Assembly (NCBI GenBank): GCA_036172665.1
Contig: CM069872.1
Location: forward strand, 53,988,101 to 54,052,100
DNA from: Prosopocoilus inquinatus
Lineage: Eukaryota > Arthropoda > Insecta > Coleoptera > Lucanidae
Direction of reading: 5' to 3'
Length of the DNA stretch: 64,000 bases
Shown: positions 47,591 to 59,160 of the stretch, one piece after another
How the letters are laid out: each line of letters starts with the position of its first letter
Position numbering within the stretch: the stretch's first letter is position 1
Made by a program: the position numbers and the translations under genes
The notes under the pieces: model-generated
Database searches by the model: none
Seen by the model: the letters and a program-made list of their open reading frames with translations, nothing else
What the model was told of the DNA's origin: nothing

Positions 47591-49840
47591 AAATAATAAC
47601 ATTTGAACCAGTGCCAAGCCAAGCTAAAGTCGGCCCCCCTTCAAATCAGTACACAAGAATTTACAAACAAATTTATTGATTACATTAATTTAAACGAGCC
47701 GTATAGTGCACCAAAAACATGTAAACTACGAGTCACACGCGTCCTGGGGGCCGCCCCCCATCCACACCAAGTGAATTTTGCACCGCGCCTCGGATTAAAT
47801 CGAACCGGTGTGGACGGGGACGCCTTTTCGGACGTGCACGTGCCTTACAAAATGTACACAGATACATAACAAAACCACTAGAGAACACCTAGACCTATAA
47901 TAATAATAAAAAAAAAACAGAGTGTGACGACGACGACGACGACAAATAGAGTCATCGCATCGTCAGTTAATTTAATTAAAAAATATCGAATGCGTTTGTC
48001 TCAAATGTATGCATGTATGTATAATCATCCACAAATAGACCTAGACTAGCGCCCTCTTGCCGATCGACGGAATAAATATAACCATAATCACGTGTACTAC
48101 TCTACTAAGAGCACTTTTCGGACAGAATTCAAGACGACCCAAAAGTTGCTGTTGAACAAACGAGATAAGTTTCCTGTTTTGTTTTTTCTTTTTTTTTTTT
48201 TTTGTTAATATTATTATTTATTGTCTAAACAATGTGGACTATTGGACAATAAATTCATACACACGATGGTAATAATAAATTCTCTTTAAGAATCAACTCG
48301 CTAACATAAGCCTAAATTTAAGAAGAGACGACGCGATGGAGGTTCTCGCCTTAATAAGATTTGCTAATTTATAAGTCGGAACTACCAAGAGAGATAAATT
48401 CCCTCTCACACATCCGCGCGCACACACTCTCACACACAAGATGATTTATTTCACGGGGCTAATTTCATTGTTTCATTGCACATTTTTCAACATTTTTAAA
48501 TTTTTTTTTTTTTAATAAAAGCCGAAACATAATGGCCCTCTTATATACTACTACTACTTCTTCTTCTTCAGAGTATCTTCGGTGGAAATTAAAAAAAAAA
48601 AAAAAACAACACGGCACAGTATTACATTACAAAAGAAAGTAAAAAGAAAAACGAAGCAAATCTTAAAGTGTACTACGGTATCACAATATAGAACTTAAAT
48701 ACGTAATTCTGAGTATGGGGGAGGGGGGGGGGGGAGATACATTAGTTCGTGAGTAAATAATTAAATAAATAAAGGAGAGCCAGAACGGACTCACTTACAA
48801 TATATATTTCAAGCACGGTGGGAGAGATTCAAGCTTAAATATAGTAAAATGCGAATACAAAAGTGTGTGGGGGACCTCCCCCCCCCACCCCCCCAATTCA
48901 GAGATGAGTCCGCTCTTTTAATATTTGCTCTCCTCAATTACATACAAAGGTGATGTGTAAAATCAAGTTACGAAATCAACATCCTCGACTGACTGTAACC
49001 GATAAGAGAGAGAGAGAGAGAGAGAGATATTTAAGGCCAAATTCGTAGCACCAATGTGGTCCAGGAACGAACAAGGAAAAGAGTGATTCGGGCCCAGATT
49101 TTAAAAGGTTACGGTGAAAATATTAGAGATCCATTAAATAGAGATGAAAATAGAGATTATTTTTTTGTTTCTTCTTTTTGTGCTTCCGAGTATCTGCTGC
49201 CAAATTTTTGAGAGAAAGAGAAAGGAAACTACAATCCACAAGGAAACTAGGAAAAGTGAAAATGTACAGATCAATATATTTCAAGTTTAATAATATTGAA
49301 CACGATTTGAGAGACAGAGAAAAAAAAAAAAGGATCTTTAGTATAGGCAGCCAAACGATGACAGTCGCTTGTATGGTTGCCTATACGGAAGGTTCCCACG
49401 ACATTCTTTTTTTAATTAAAAAATTGTTTCTTTTTTTTCAATTAAAAAATTGATAAACTTTTATAATTCACTCCCGACTTTTCTATTTTAATATTCAAAA
49501 TAAAACTCCGTTAAAATTAAAACTAATTAAAAAAATGAATATTTTTTAACTTTTATTTTATTTTGGTTCAATAAAATATCTACTTGCTGGAATTATTTGA
49601 TTTTTTTACACGTATTTAGCAGACAATAATGAAAAGTTTTAGCTGCAAAGAAATTGGAAAAAACTGGAAAATTTTAACCGTTTTATATACTTTTAAAAAT
49701 TACGAGAATTACGCATAATCTGCATGATGAATAATAAAAAAGTTTGGCATAGTTTTAACAATAATTCTTGATGTCTTCAGTACAGGCAACATATGAACGA
49801 CTGTGTATATTGGGTTGCCTAGATTAAAATTTTGTTTTTG
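47591..49840. other. intergenic or long 3' UTR of visgun-like gene
   Basis: No gene is recognised. A (GA)n tract lies at 49006-49027, G-runs at about 48719-48735, and a GACGAC repeat at about 47926-47944. A 49325-49372 segment pairs GTATAGGCAGCCA with TGGTTGCCTATAC. On the minus strand AATAAA signals are present (for example opposite 47669), so part of this could be 3' UTR of the minus-strand gene at 51131. That is inference only. Confidence 0.35.
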
Positions 49841-49849
49841 TTGAAAGTC

Positions 49850-51000
49850 TATTTTTTTTTAAACATAACGTGCAGGATATAAAAATGAAAATAATGAAGA
49901 ATGCAGGACCACCAACTGAAACGGTAAAAAGCAAAAGAAAATACAAATTGGTTCAATAACAGACGGTTAAAAAAAACGAAAATTCGAAGTAACAACTGAA
50001 AAGGAAAAAAAAACAAAACACTGCACAAGATTCGCATGACAATCAAGAATCAAAGAAAAAAAAAAAACAATCGATCCATTCACTAACAGTGTTGGTACGA
50101 CAATAATTGAAACAGTAAGAAGCCAATGAAAATACAAATTGATACAATAACAGACAGTTAAAAAAAAAAACAACAAAAAAGAAAATGACAATTGAAAACA
50201 GAAAAAACAAAAAGGTCACGTGATAATCAATATATAAGCAAAGTTGACAGGCAAAATAAATTTGATCCGTTCACTATTGATGTTGACAGGACAATAAAAT
50301 TGAAACAGTAAAAAACAAATGAAAATATAAATTGCTTCAATAACAGGCGGTTAAAACAGAAAACAATAAAAAGTCAAAAGGACGACTGAAACGGAAAAAA
50401 AACAAGAACGTCACGTGATAATCAATAAACAAAGTTGACAACCAAAGAACAATCGATCTGTTCGCTAATGATGTTGACAGTACAATAAAATTGTAACAGT
50501 AAAAACAAATGAAAATATAAATCTGTCCAATAAGAGACTATTAAAAAAAAAGTCAAAATGACCACTGAAAAAAGAAAAAACAATCGATCCGTGCAATAAC
50601 AAATAAAAAAAAAACAAATGAAAATGAAAATTGGACGAATAACAGGCGGTTAAAGACAAAATTGAAGATGAAAGTATCCTGAACGTAGTTACAAATCAAA
50701 GCTAGCACCAAAAAAAATAACAACAAATGACACATTTAATAAAAAATAACAGACGTTTAAAAAAAAAGCCAAAATGACAGTTGAAACAGCACTCACATCA
50801 AAAAATAAATTTTGATGTCAAAATGGAACAATTGAAATCGTATAAACGAAAACAAAAGAAGGTTCAAGTTAGTATACTTGAGGTAAATAAAAAGTTAAAA
50901 TGACAGTTGAAAGACAAACAAAACAAAACAAAAAAAAGAAACAAATCACGCAGCACTCACATGATCATGAAACAAAAACAAAAAAAAAAAATATAGAAAA
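49850..51000. repeat. A-rich degenerate tandem repeat
   Basis: Strongly A-rich on the plus strand. Degenerate recurring strings include AATAACAGACGGTTAAAA, ACAATCGATCCATTCACTA, ATGTTGACAG and GTCACGTGATAATCAATA. Minus-strand open frames rich in Phe and Leu are translations of this tract. It may lie in the 3' UTR of the visgun-like gene. Confidence 0.7.
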
Positions 51001-51130
51001 ACACACTTGATCTGTACATTCACGGGCAAAAACCAAAAGTTTTCGTTGTCCAACGCAAATTAGTAACGAGTTCGCCTTGCGACATGAATTTAGCAGCAAA
51101 TACCCACTCCTCTTCCCCTTCTTTCTCTCA

Positions 51131-52011
51131 TTATAACGTGTGGTAATTACGTTCTGTGCGCGCCCTGTAGAATTTGAAAGCTACGAACCCGATGGCCATC
51201 AACCCCGTCGCCAAAATTATGCCCCCGATGAAGCTGGGCCCATCGAAATGCCTGCCCTTATGAGGCGAGACCGTGGTGGAAGGCGCGACAGTTGTTGGGA
51301 GCGTCGTCGGTTTAGTCGGGGTCGTTGCTGTACTTGTAGAGGGTGTGCTGGGGCTTGCAGTCGTCGTGGGGGTCGGAGCGGGGGTTGGAGTCGGTTTGGT
51401 AGCCGGGGTCGATGAGGTAGTTGGCTCCGGTGGAGGAGTTGGCTTGGGGGTAGGTGGTGGTGGTGGCGGCTGTGGTGATGGTTGTGGCATAATTGTAGTT
51501 GATTCTAAAATTTACAGAGAGACACGAATGAGGTTGCGCCCCTTGTTTCACAACGAGATAAGGAATTTGTTATCTCGTGGCTCTGACACTGACGTTTATT
51601 ATTTACTTGAACATAAGTAAACACTGTGTAGATAAAATGAAGGCTGCAAAGAAGAAGAAGAGTCATTACCTGTTGTTATGGTAGTCTCTTCCGGCACAGG
51701 TTCAGTGGTATTATTAATGATAACAGGAGGCTCTTTTCCAAAAACAAAAACAAAAAAGAATGCAAAACAAAAACAATTAAAAGCGTCCTTTCCTCTAATG
51801 ACACATCCACTTACCTGCTGTGACTTTGGTGTTCTCTGTGGTAGCATTATTGACTAGAGCTGGAGTATTGTCTGGAATGAAGGCGCAGCAATAATTAATC
51901 GTGTAATGTGTTTATGACCAGTTGTAACAACTCACTCTTGGCGTCGTCGCTGGGCGCGCACAGGACGCTTCCCGCGACGGCGAGCACGAGCACCAGGTTC
52001 CTCGTTAGCAT
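51131..52011 (-). CDS. vsg: CD164/visgun-type sialomucin
   Basis: On the minus strand the exons are 51936-52011, 51815-51871, 51670-51732 and 51131-51504, all GT-AG with matching phases (1, 1, 1). They give a 189-aa type I membrane protein. The N-terminus MLTRNLVLVLAVAGSVLCAP is a signal peptide. The ectodomain is short and Thr/Pro-rich with several Asn-X-Thr sequons (NNT, NAT, NNTT), as expected for a heavily glycosylated mucin. A membrane segment (FIGGIILATGLMAIGFVAF) follows, then a short tail KFYRARTERNYHTL. The ERNYHTL end is the hallmark of the CD164/endolyn family and includes a tyrosine-based lysosomal/endosomal sorting signal. Drosophila visgun is the fly member. The gene is divergent from ZC4H2. 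The Pro/Thr repeat is the least conserved part. Confidence 0.92.
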
Positions 52012-52496
52012 GGCCGGAAATCTCTGGGAATGGACAGCGCTTTTTCTAGAACTCCGAAGTAAATATGTGCGACTTCGCTCGATCAGATGATGGTGGAGGA
52101 AGTGCTTCTTCGAAGGACAACCGGAACAAATAACACGAACGTCACGCTCTACCAACCTAAGACGCTAAAAGTCACCAAGTCATTCCGTTGCGCAAGATTA
52201 CGTCACACGCTATAAACAAATTTCAACTCGTAACTAATTGTCATACCCATGCGTCAACAAAAGTAAACAATTACGTACGTTTTTAAGTTTCTCTTGCATA
52301 CAAATAGGCTAAAAAGAATCTTGATTATTATTATTTATTGCTCAGGTTCATAATCGTAATTAATTAGGTATTTCCTTGCATCTATTAATAAAAGTAGCTG
52401 TTGGCCACCATGTTACAGCAACTTCACACCGAAACGTCAAATTTGACAGCTGCGCGTCCTCCAAACATTCTCTGTCGGAAAACAAATTTCAATTAA
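52012..52496. promoter_or_regulatory. shared divergent promoter region (vsg / ZC4H2)
   Basis: The 485 bp between the two start codons is the only upstream space for the minus-strand sialomucin and plus-strand ZC4H2 genes. It therefore probably holds both promoters and 5' UTRs. No TATA box is clear in either direction. I did not find a strong known core motif. Confidence 0.55.
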
Positions 52497-53568
<1,072 letters not shown>

Positions 53569-53754
53569 CTCCTGGTTTGTCCCTGACTTATTATAATGTG
53601 TCAAGCATACTGTACTTAAGTGTTTGTTGTTTGTGATGTAGTACGGCCTTTATTTTATTTTTTGACAAAATTAATTTGATCTCATTTTTTGATCAGTTTT
53701 CGAATACTATATATAGTATAGTTTAGTTGCTTGTGTGCATGTTTTGAGGGCCCC

Positions 53755-53760
53755 AATAAA
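53755..53760 (+). terminator. ZC4H2 poly(A) signal
   Basis: AATAAA lies 187 nt after the ZC4H2 stop and is followed by a T-rich tract (GGTTTTTTCTG at 53781-53791). It is the first canonical signal downstream of the gene. Confidence 0.7.
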
Positions 53761-53791
53761 CGGCTTGTTAAAACTGCTCCGGTTTTTTCTG

Positions 53792-53797
53792 TTTATT
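53792..53797 (-). terminator. AHSA1 poly(A) signal
   Basis: TTTATT on the plus strand reads AATAAA on the minus strand, 170 nt past the AHSA1 stop. It lies 31 bp from the opposing ZC4H2 signal, so the cleavage windows of the two genes overlap. Confidence 0.6.
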
Positions 53798-53966
53798 TAA
53801 AAAAAAAGATCCTCGCATAAATTAAGCTTGACAATAAATTACACGGTAATATACGTCTAGGTATAGCTGGAGAATTGCTCTACAAATTAATTACCTAAAA
53901 CTCACGGGATGCTGCTTGTAAAGTATATTATATTAAAAACACCTAAATTGCAGGTAAGTGATGTGG

Positions 53967-55171
53967 TTAATCGATGGACGTGAAAAAAGCACCAAACCCG
54001 AACGTTCTCTTCATTGAATTCCAATAATATTGTTCCCAATTTTTTTTTGTCACGTCCGCTTCACCGACTGGAATACCGGTTTGAGTAAGTTTCACTTCCG
54101 TGTGGTCGTCCTAAAATGGATAATTCCTTTAACGTCGGTCCATTCGTTAAATAATATGATTTACCTTCTCGTCTATATCGATGGTGACAGTAGAATAATG
54201 ACCCTCAGGCCATGGTTTATACCTCCATTGCTGCACTATCTTTTTCCCGGGCACGAGCTCCTCGAAATGCCCTGTGATATTCCCCCCAAACAATTGGAAC
54301 TTACCACCTTTCACCGGGTCAATCTTGACGGCCCCCCTCGTGAAAGCCGTCACCATTTCCACCCGGGTCATCGCATCATAGAACTCCTGCGCCTTGCACT
54401 GGAACTTCTCGCTCACCTTGATGGAGCTCGTCTCTATTTTCAATCCGATTTTTTTCGTGTCCGCTATCACGGGCTCCATGTTCACCTTCTTGTTGAAACC
54501 GCTCGTCAAGTTGTTTATGTTGTCGGGCTTAACGCCGTCCGCCTTCTTCGGCAGGATCATGCCCTTCGAGAATTCTTGTTTCAAGCTCGTGACGTACAGG
54601 AGCAGTTTGTCCCGTATCGCAGGACGCCCCGCGCTGTACATCAGGAACTTCAGTTTGTCACCTTCGTCATCACTGTCTTTCACAGATATTTGTATCTAAA
54701 AAAGAAACGTTGATAGCTTCGGCGCAACAAATACAAAATGAAGTGATTCTCTACGGATTGTGCATTTGCAAGCAGCATTACCAACATTATTTCATTCAAT
54801 GCTTTACTCACATCGACTTCTGATATATCGTTCTCCTCCGATAAGTTGGGTATTGTAATCTTCCCCTTGTATTTAATTCCGGAGCCCTCTTTCAAACTAC
54901 CCTCCCAATTCAATACGATGTTCCACTCATAGAAGAAGATGAGTTTTCCCTTGCGGTTGTTGGCGGACGCTTCACCCTCGCACTTGTCCACATCGATGAT
55001 CTTTAGGTCGGCCTCGCCGCAAGGCAACGCGGCCTCCTTGAAGAGTTCCTTGATGCGTTCCTGCGACCAGGGGCTGGCGTTCCGCTCGGTCCAGTGCCAG
55101 TTGTTAACGTTGGTGGCGTCGGGGCGCTCCTCCACGATCCAGCGAGGGTCTCCTTCGCCCCACTTGGCCAT
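53967..55171 (-). CDS. Ahsa1: Activator of HSP90 ATPase (AHA1/AHSA1)
   Basis: On the minus strand the exons are 54812-55171, 54165-54695 and 53967-54110, all phase 0, giving 344 aa (human about 338). The start MAKWGEGDPRWIVEERPDAT and the NVNNWHWTERNASPWS segment are diagnostic of the Aha1 N-terminal domain (about residues 12-150). That domain binds the HSP90 middle domain. The second half (from about residue 210; CKAQEFYDAMTRVEMVTAFT, GGNITGHFEELVPGKKIVQQ, WRYKPWPEGHYSTVTI) is the SRPBCC-fold AHSA1 domain. The end GWxxYY-like NWEQYYWNSMKRTFGFGA matches the family C-terminus. The protein stimulates HSP90 ATPase activity in the cytosol. Two heat-shock elements precede the gene. Confidence 0.96.
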
Positions 55172-55285
55172 TTCGATCGCGCAAAACTAAGATTATTTGT
55201 TATTTCGTTCTGGATCAATGTCGGCCGGCCTGAAAACTGTTGGGAGTTCTTTTGCGGATGTAAAATCGGTTTAATTGAATGCGAT

Positions 55286-55333
55286 ATTCCCGAATTTCCG
55301 CGTGCGGCGATCGCAAACCGAATTTTCTGGAAA
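55286..55333 (-). promoter_or_regulatory. heat-shock elements upstream of AHSA1
   Basis: 55319-55333 reads cGAAt tTTCt gGAAa, a perfect trimer of alternating nGAAn units, the HSF1-trimer site. A second pair, TTCccGAA, lies at 55287-55294. They are about 120-160 bp upstream of the AHSA1 start codon, a position typical of heat-inducible promoters. Motif match is seen directly; induction is inference. Confidence 0.6.
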
Positions 55334-55449
55334 TGTGTCAAATTTTGGGGCGCGTTGATTTTCACGATGATAGATGGCGCCTCAAACTCAAACGTCAATA
55401 ATTGATTATTTAAAGAAGAAATAACCAATATTTAAAGCTAAAGCACGTT

Positions 55450-56389
55450 TGCTGATTTTTGTTTGCGAAAATTATAATATAATGCAGACGTAAATACATA
55501 AAATACGTAAACTTAAAGAAATTCTGTCATGAAGAGCGTGATCTTTGAGCATATAACCTATAGATCGATCACACAATAAAGCCGGCGTCTTACCATAGTC
55601 GTACCAAAACCGAACGACCTGTTCAAGGTTTGGTTGTAGTAAAAGAGACTTATTTACAAATAAAACAATAAATTATCTGCATTGGAAAAATGAAATAAGC
55701 GCGGTAAAAACTTTTCTCTTCACTTTAACTTTAAACTGTTAATTTAAATTTATTATTCTGATTTGGTTTAATGATTTTGCCGTTTCTCCTGGACTTCGAA
55801 ATTCGAAATTTCGGATAACTTCCGGTTGAGTTTGAACAAATCTAAAGTTGAAAGTGGGAAGTTGGCAACGCCGTTCGCCAAGCATAAAAATTGATTTCTT
55901 TTTATCAACAATTTGACATTTCGCCCTTAATCAGAAAATTAAATTAATCGCTGATGACAATTTTTTTGTTTGAAAAATACTCGCTTTTGTCCAAACGCAA
56001 AAAAAAGAAAACGAAAAAAAACGGAAATAATATTCGAAATAATGTTGGAAAGTTGCCAACGCTGAAAAGAAATAAGACGAAAAAATGTCCTTCGATCGAT
56101 TTTTGCCCTTTTTTTTTGGAAAAAAGGAAACAATATTCAAAAGTTCCATTTTGCTTCATTTAATAATTGTCTTTCTGGGTTCTCTTCCTTTCCTTCTTCT
56201 TCTTCTTCTGCTTGATTTGTTGGCCGAGTTAATTGATCGTGTTTTTTTAATTTTTTACGACGAATAACATAAAAAATCCAATCGACGCTTGATCATCTTT
56301 TGCTCCCCCCCCCACTCATTTTCACTTTAGTTTCTCGCTGTTGGTTAAAAATCGATTTTCTTTTGTTTTATAGCCTTTATTCTCATGGT
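55450..56389. other. intergenic, AT-rich, no gene seen
   Basis: AT-rich sequence without credible exons. Lys- and Phe-rich small open frames at about 55930-56160 lie on both strands over the same A/T tracts and are not genes. Confidence 0.4.
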
Positions 56390-57140
56390 TGATAGTATTT
56401 TGTTACTCTTTTTTTCCGTAGAATAAGTTCGAAAATCCAGCTGACACTCGATCGTCTTTTGTTTCCCCCATTCATTTTCATTTTAGTTTCTCGCTGTTGG
56501 TAAAAAAAATCGATCTTCTTTTGTTTTATCACTTTTGTTCTCACGGTGGACGGTGTTCTGTTATTTCTTTTTAAGAAGAATAAGTTCGAAAATCCAGTAG
56601 ACGCTCGATCGTCTTTTGTTTCGTTCATTCATCATCATTTTAGTTTCTCGCTGTTGGTTAAAAAAATCGATCTTCTTTTGTTTTATCGCTTTTGTTCTCA
56701 CGGTGCACGGTATTCTGTTTTTTTTTTTTTTTTTAGAAGAATAAGTTCGAAAATTCAGTTGACGCTCGATCGTCTTTTGTTTCGTTCATTCATTTTCATT
56801 TTAGTTTCTCGCCGTTAGTTAAAAATCGATCTTCTTTTGTTACATCGCTTTTGTTCTCGTAGTTGATGGTATTTGGTTATTTCTTTTTACGACGAATAAG
56901 TTCGAAAATCCGTATGACACTCGATCGTCTTTTGTTACCGCTTGTCATTTTTATTTTTGTCGCCTGCTGTTATATAGTTAAAAGTCGACCCTTCTGCTTT
57001 TGTTATCGTTTTTGGTCTATTTTTGACGAAGAAGAAGTTTTCTTGTTTATTGATGTTAGTTAAACGATCGATTGACTATTGTTATCGATCGCAAGAAATC
57101 GTCGGCCCTTTTTTCTTCCCGTCTTGCTCCTTACTTACTT
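56390..57140. repeat. 155-bp tandem repeat, T-rich
   Basis: AATAAGTTCGAAAATCC followed by GACACTCGATCGTCTTTTGTT and TTTTAGTTTCTCGCTGTTGG recurs at about 56422, 56578, 56740 and 56895, with more degenerate continuation to about 57140. The plus strand is strongly T-rich. Confidence 0.85.
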
Positions 57141-57302
57141 AAACAAAACAATCGATCGTCTTTTGTTGTCGCTCTTAATTTATTTATGACGCTAGCGATC
57201 GTCGCCCGTTTCCTCGCGTCTCGACTGATTGTCTTTTGTTTAAAATTTAAACGAAAACCGTCCACTGTTTTTCCGTCGTTTTAACAGCGTTTCATGACGA
57301 GG

Positions 57303-57460
57303 CCAGTGTTGCCAATCCTAACGTGCTTAAGTAAAAATTTAATATAATTGATAAAATGAAGGAAAACACAATTTGAGTTTTTTTTTCTTTAATTTTGTTT
57401 ATAGTTATGTTTAAATTTAAATTAAGATTTTCTGGGAACGCCTATTGGCAACACTGTAAT
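57303..57460. mobile_element. hAT-like MITE, CAGTGTTGCCAAT termini
   Basis: CAGTGTTGCCAAT on the left is answered by ATTGGCAACACTG on the right, 158 bp overall, with an AT-rich interior. Short CAGTGTTGCC-type ends are common among hAT elements. I could not see a clean 8-bp target duplication, so the family is tentative. Confidence 0.65.
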
Positions 57461-57676
57461 CTACGGTGTATGTCAATTGCTGACAAAAATTTCACAGCAC
57501 TCTGGAAATAAAATTAAAAAAAAAAGAAAAACAAGGTGATAGAATATTCAGTGTTGAAAACGTAATCATTTGAATTTTTCATAACGTCAGGTCTTGGATT
57601 AGGTTTTTGCGAGATGTCACCGCAATTCTTTTTGACAACTAACTGTCATTCATCAAACGTCAATCTTGCCGTTTAG

Positions 57677-57734
57677 GAAGTCGCGTGCCCTCTTCGCCCC
57701 GTCTCCTTTCATCAAGAAGAAACCCAACTCGAAG
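57677..57734 (+). CDS. possible isolated 58-nt exon
   Basis: gtttag|G ... AAG|gtgaac brackets 58 nt reading KSRALFAPSPFIKKKPNSK. It is GC-richer and more codon-like than the surrounding AT-rich DNA. Both borders fit splice consensus, with a weak polypyrimidine tract. It could be a small, perhaps alternative, exon of a gene whose other exons lie outside the window, or chance. I do not recognise the protein. Confidence 0.2.
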
Positions 57735-57739
57735 GTGAA

Positions 57740-59160
57740 CTTTTCAGTTAAAGTTTTTCACGGTGTTTTTTTCGAAGCGAATGAAATAAACAGATGGCAC
57801 AATAACTTTAGCCGTTGTCGTCGTGCTAGTAATATAAAGCACATTATCGCCTTAGTTAAAATTAGCCCGGCGATGAATAGCGCGCTGTCGTGATCGATTT
57901 TCATTCTGCGCTCCGCTCGTCAAAATACGACAAAAGGAGCAGATAACATTCATGTTCCTTCTTGATGACGAACAATATGATCACCACTATTATGCTTATA
58001 CGCTTTGAATCGATTCGTTCGAATAGAATAAAACGTCGCGTCCGTGAAATTAGAACGGATGTGATTTCAAGAATTTCCCGAAAATGCCCGTCTCTCTCTT
58101 CTTCCCCTCCGTTGCGTTAATCAGAAATAAAAAAAATGCATTCGTAGTAAAGTTGTGTGAACAGCAGTGCTTCAAAGAAAACCGATGAAAAATAATAAAA
58201 TCGTACGAACCTGATCCTTATTTAAACCAACCCATCCCGCCAGATCGCTTGGCGGGAGTCTCATTTCTTTTAAGCACTGCTGTACCTACCTAGAATTTTT
58301 TTTTTATTTTTGAGTTAACGACGTCGTCAAAACTGTATTTATCTGAAAAAAGGGAATGTTTTTTAATGGCGCTTGCGAAACCCGAGAGGGTGAAAGTCAA
58401 TTTTGGGGAGCAAAAGTGCCGCGTCCCGTTTTAGTGCTTCCGACGTTTCGGCGGCGCTTCTCTGCCAGGTAACCGCCGCCGCCGCCCATAAAAATCGCGT
58501 CATAATCTTTCCACCCCGTAAATTAGCCCCCTGGAAGTTTCCGGAAGCGCCGAAGAGCGCTGCGTTTCCACGGCATTAACTCCACTTCTTGAAATAGAAA
58601 TTACGCTGTGAGCGCCGCTCGTAAAATAACTAATTCCTCCCAACGAAAAAAAAAATAAAATAAAATAGTACGAAGGCAAAATTACCCTGAAATTAGGACA
58701 AACTAGGCGAATTGCCAAAGAAACGAAAGAAGATCGCAAGAAGACTAACACAAAGGAAAAGAAATTAAAAAAAAAATGTGACGTTAATTTTATGCAGTAG
58801 TTGTAAGTGTCAGGTACATTGGGTTCAATAATCATCGAGACGATCACTTATGCAACCAAACATACACGTATGTATTTATCTACATATATTAGACAGCGGC
58901 GGCGTTTCACTAGTGTCGTTTTTTTTATGTCATAGCTTTCAGGTTTACATTCTAGTTTTCTTTTCTGTCCAATTAAATACGAGTACATATTTACTTTATA
59001 CATATTATTCTGTTGTTTCTTTCTTCTTCTTCTACGGAAAACACGGTTTGAATTAAATGCTTCTTACGAAAGCAGAACGAATTTGTGTTGGGTGGTGCCA
59101 TCTGTATACGTTTTGCTGAACTAGATTTTTGGGTCGGCTTCCGAAATAAACTTTTCAATA
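57740..59160. other. non-coding, no gene recognised
   Basis: Mixed sequence with a short inverted pair (CAGCAGTGCTT at about 58161 and AAGCACTGCTG at about 58272) enclosing a CCGCCAGATCGCTTGGCGG hairpin at about 58238. A 115-codon minus-strand frame at 58500-58847 has no family resemblance or splice context. Confidence 0.4.

Noticed and set aside
51273..51620. Gly/Val-rich plus-strand frames over the visgun last exon
   Set aside because: They are antisense shadows of the Pro/Thr-rich mucin exon, whose minus-strand product has a clear CD164 tail.
54030..54713. 227-codon plus-strand frame
   Set aside because: It is an antisense shadow of AHSA1 exons 2 and 3.
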